From Devosia ginsengisoli (GTDB taxonomy: Bacteria; Pseudomonadota; Alphaproteobacteria; Rhizobiales; Devosiaceae), in NCBI RefSeq assembly GCF_007859655.1, contig NZ_CP042304.1, forward strand, positions 186,001-250,000: DNA of 64,000 nt. The letters are read 5' to 3'. Shown piece by piece: positions 62,857 to 64,000 of the stretch (the stretch's first letter is position 1; each line of letters begins with the position of its first letter). The notes below the pieces were generated by a model. That model saw only the letters and a list, made by a program, of their open reading frames with translations. It was not told where the DNA came from and ran no database searches. The translations under genes were made by a program, and so were the position numbers.

Positions 62857-63873
62857 ATGATGCTGCTCCCGCCCTCAATTCCCGTTGCCCCCTCGGGGCC
62901 GGCCCGGGGCGAGGGGGAATATATCGCCATAGGCGAACATGTGCGGTGGTACCGCCTTGTTTCGCCCATGGCGCCGATGGGTGGCGTCAATATATGGGCG
63001 CTCAGGGACGGCGATGGCTGGGCTGTCGTCGATACCGGCTTTGCCGATCCGGACAGTACTGCACAATGGCAGGTGATCCTGGACGACCTCGCGCTGCCCG
63101 TGACGCGCATCATCTGCACCCACTTTCACCCCGACCATATCGGGCAGGTGGGCATGCTGCAGCAGCGCTTCGATGCCCCTCTGTTCATGACGGATGTGGA
63201 GTGGCATTTGGCCAGGCGGATCAACGCGGCCGAGAGCAGCCCCTTTACCGAGCTGCTGCGGCGTTGCGGCCTCGCCGAGGAAGCCCTGGCCGCCCTGGCC
63301 GCCGGCAGGTCGGGCCGTTTCAGTTCGGGACTTCCCGAGCACTGCGAGATATTGACGCCGGGCGAGACCATCGTCATCGGAGAATTGCGCTGGCGGATCG
63401 AAACCGGCGCCGGCCATTCACCGCGGCCCGCCATTCTCGTCAGCGACGAAGCCCGGCTGGCACTGGTGGGCGACCAGTTGCTGATGCGGATCACCCCGCA
63501 TGTCGGCGTGGACGCCGAGAACCCCGAGGGCGACCCTCTTGGCGCCTATCTCGAATACCTCCATGGCGCTGCCGTGATGCCAGGTGACCTGCTCGCGCTG
63601 CCCGGGCACGGCCCGGCCTTTCGGCAGGCCGGCTTGCGCGCAACCGAGATCGCGGACCACCATCACAAGGCGCTGGACTCGATCAGCCGCGCGCTTGGCA
63701 CACCAAGCCTGGCCTCCGACATCCTTGTGCCGCTGTTCGGCCGCATCCCATCGGGCATGGGCCTGGTCCTGGCCCTCACGGAAGCCCTTGCCCATCTCAA
63801 CCGCCTCGTGGCCGAAGGAAGAGCCCGGCGCTTTCTCGACGAGGCCGGCCACTACCGCTTCAGCCGCGACTGA
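62857..63873 (+). CDS. MBL-fold metallohydrolase of the island
   Basis: Metallo-beta-lactamase-fold hydrolase of 338 residues. N-terminal strand RWYRLVSPMAPMGGVNIWAL, WAVVDTGFADPD, metal motif IICTHFHPDHIGQVGMLQQR (HxHxDH ~88-93), GAGHSPRPAILVSDEARLAL, GDQLLMRITPHVGVDAENPE and LLALPGHGPAF complete the dinuclear zinc site. The C-terminal ~70 residues form a winged-helix-like end. In a CoA pathway it may hydrolyse a thioester or lactone (inference). The second in-frame ATG at 62860 is also possible. Confidence 0.88.
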   Translation: MMLLPPSIPVAPSGPARGEGEYIAIGEHVRWYRLVSPMAPMGGVNIWALRDGDGWAVVDTGFADPDSTAQWQVILDDLALPVTRIICTHFHPDHIGQVGMLQQRFDAPLFMTDVEWHLARRINAAESSPFTELLRRCGLAEEALAALAAGRSGRFSSGLPEHCEILTPGETIVIGELRWRIETGAGHSPRPAILVSDEARLALVGDQLLMRITPHVGVDAENPEGDPLGAYLEYLHGAAVMPGDLLALPGHGPAFRQAGLRATEIADHHHKALDSISRALGTPSLASDILVPLFGRIPSGMGLVLALTEALAHLNRLVAEGRARRFLDEAGHYRFSRD

Positions 63874-63902
63874 AGCGGCGGAACCCCTGTCGGTGCAAAA
63901 AG

Positions 63903-63922
63903 ACCCCGCGAGAGGCCGGGGT
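63903..63922 (+). terminator. Hairpin after the MBL gene (right flank of the island)
   Basis: ACCCCG-N8-CGGGGT stem, preceded by AAAAAG. Shares GCGAGAGGCCGGGG and TGATTGGT with the hairpin at 52547-52570, differing mainly by loss of six bases in the left arm. From here to base 64000 I see no gene. Confidence 0.5.
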
Positions 63923-64000
63923 GATTGGTTGCTAAAGTCACCCGATGATCTGTCGGTGGAATAGGGCCGCCACCTTTGGCATTCAGATGGATATGCGCCC

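Noticed and set aside
1..64000. tRNA, rRNA, IS element or prophage remnants
   Set aside because: No cloverleaf-type segments, transposase or integrase motifs, or attachment-site duplications were recognised by eye; a tRNAscan or ISfinder search would be decisive.

Overview
The window reads as chromosomal DNA of a high-GC alphaproteobacterium. The order Hyphomicrobiales, and a Devosia-like organism in particular, is my best guess. The grounds are a pcaQ-pcaDCHGB protocatechuate operon, ETF-ubiquinone oxidoreductase, split glycyl-tRNA synthetase (glyQ/glyS), a TIGR02301-type protein, an Fe-S-ligand-poor uracil-DNA glycosylase and dispersed palindromic repeats of the kind that decode as SPHGELVEP-like peptides. 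The taxonomic call is inference; no rRNA or tRNA gene is visible. I see no transposase, integrase, phage gene or CRISPR array.

Layout. 0-2 kb: the start of an MFS gene, a MazEF-like toxin-antitoxin pair with a palindromic operator, and uracil-DNA glycosylase. 2-9 kb: ETF-QO, a TPR protein, ispE, a polyprenyl diphosphate synthase, a methyltransferase and glyQ. 9.6-15 kb: rnk, lemA, a DUF2207 membrane protein and glyS. 15-21 kb: DUF808, an orphan nucleotidyltransferase-fold gene behind four GTTATAAG boxes, rnhA, ispH and a frameshifted PEP-binding protein. 21-30 kb: envelope and secreted proteins, HD hydrolase, ygfZ, dihydroorotase, Nudix, SRAP and hemerythrin. 30-40 kb: a D-2-hydroxyacid dehydrogenase, a phosphatase, VapBC, aroC, a PhnA-like protein, tlyA, SCO, xseB, a deacetylase, Sua5, a DnaJ-like protein and pdxH. 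40-48 kb: membrane proteins, an M48 peptidase, an MBL hydrolase, bioY, a receiver protein, a MarR regulator and a nucleoside hydrolase. 48-52.5 kb: the pca operon with its divergent LysR regulator and a recognisable PcaQ box. 52.5-63.9 kb: a catabolic island.

The island is the most distinctive part. A fused DctQM TRAP transporter and its DctP, a TetR regulator, a tandem CaiB/BaiF CoA-transferase, an enoyl-CoA hydratase, a thiolase-like protein, an MFS exporter and an MBL hydrolase share three copies of one 17-bp near-palindrome (CGGACGAWTRSCGTCTA). One copy lies before dctP, one in the TetR/CoA-transferase divergent gap and one before the MBL gene. This looks like a complete local TetR regulon for import and CoA-dependent breakdown of an unidentified carboxylate. 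Two near-identical hairpins bracket the island.

A second feature of the window is quality-related. Six conserved genes (PEP-binding protein, HD hydrolase, tlyA, pdxH, a DUF1499 protein and the enoyl-CoA hydratase) are each broken by one single-base indel, four of them in runs of five or six identical bases. Assembly error is the simplest explanation. Many intergenic gaps hold long inverted repeats of at least five families.
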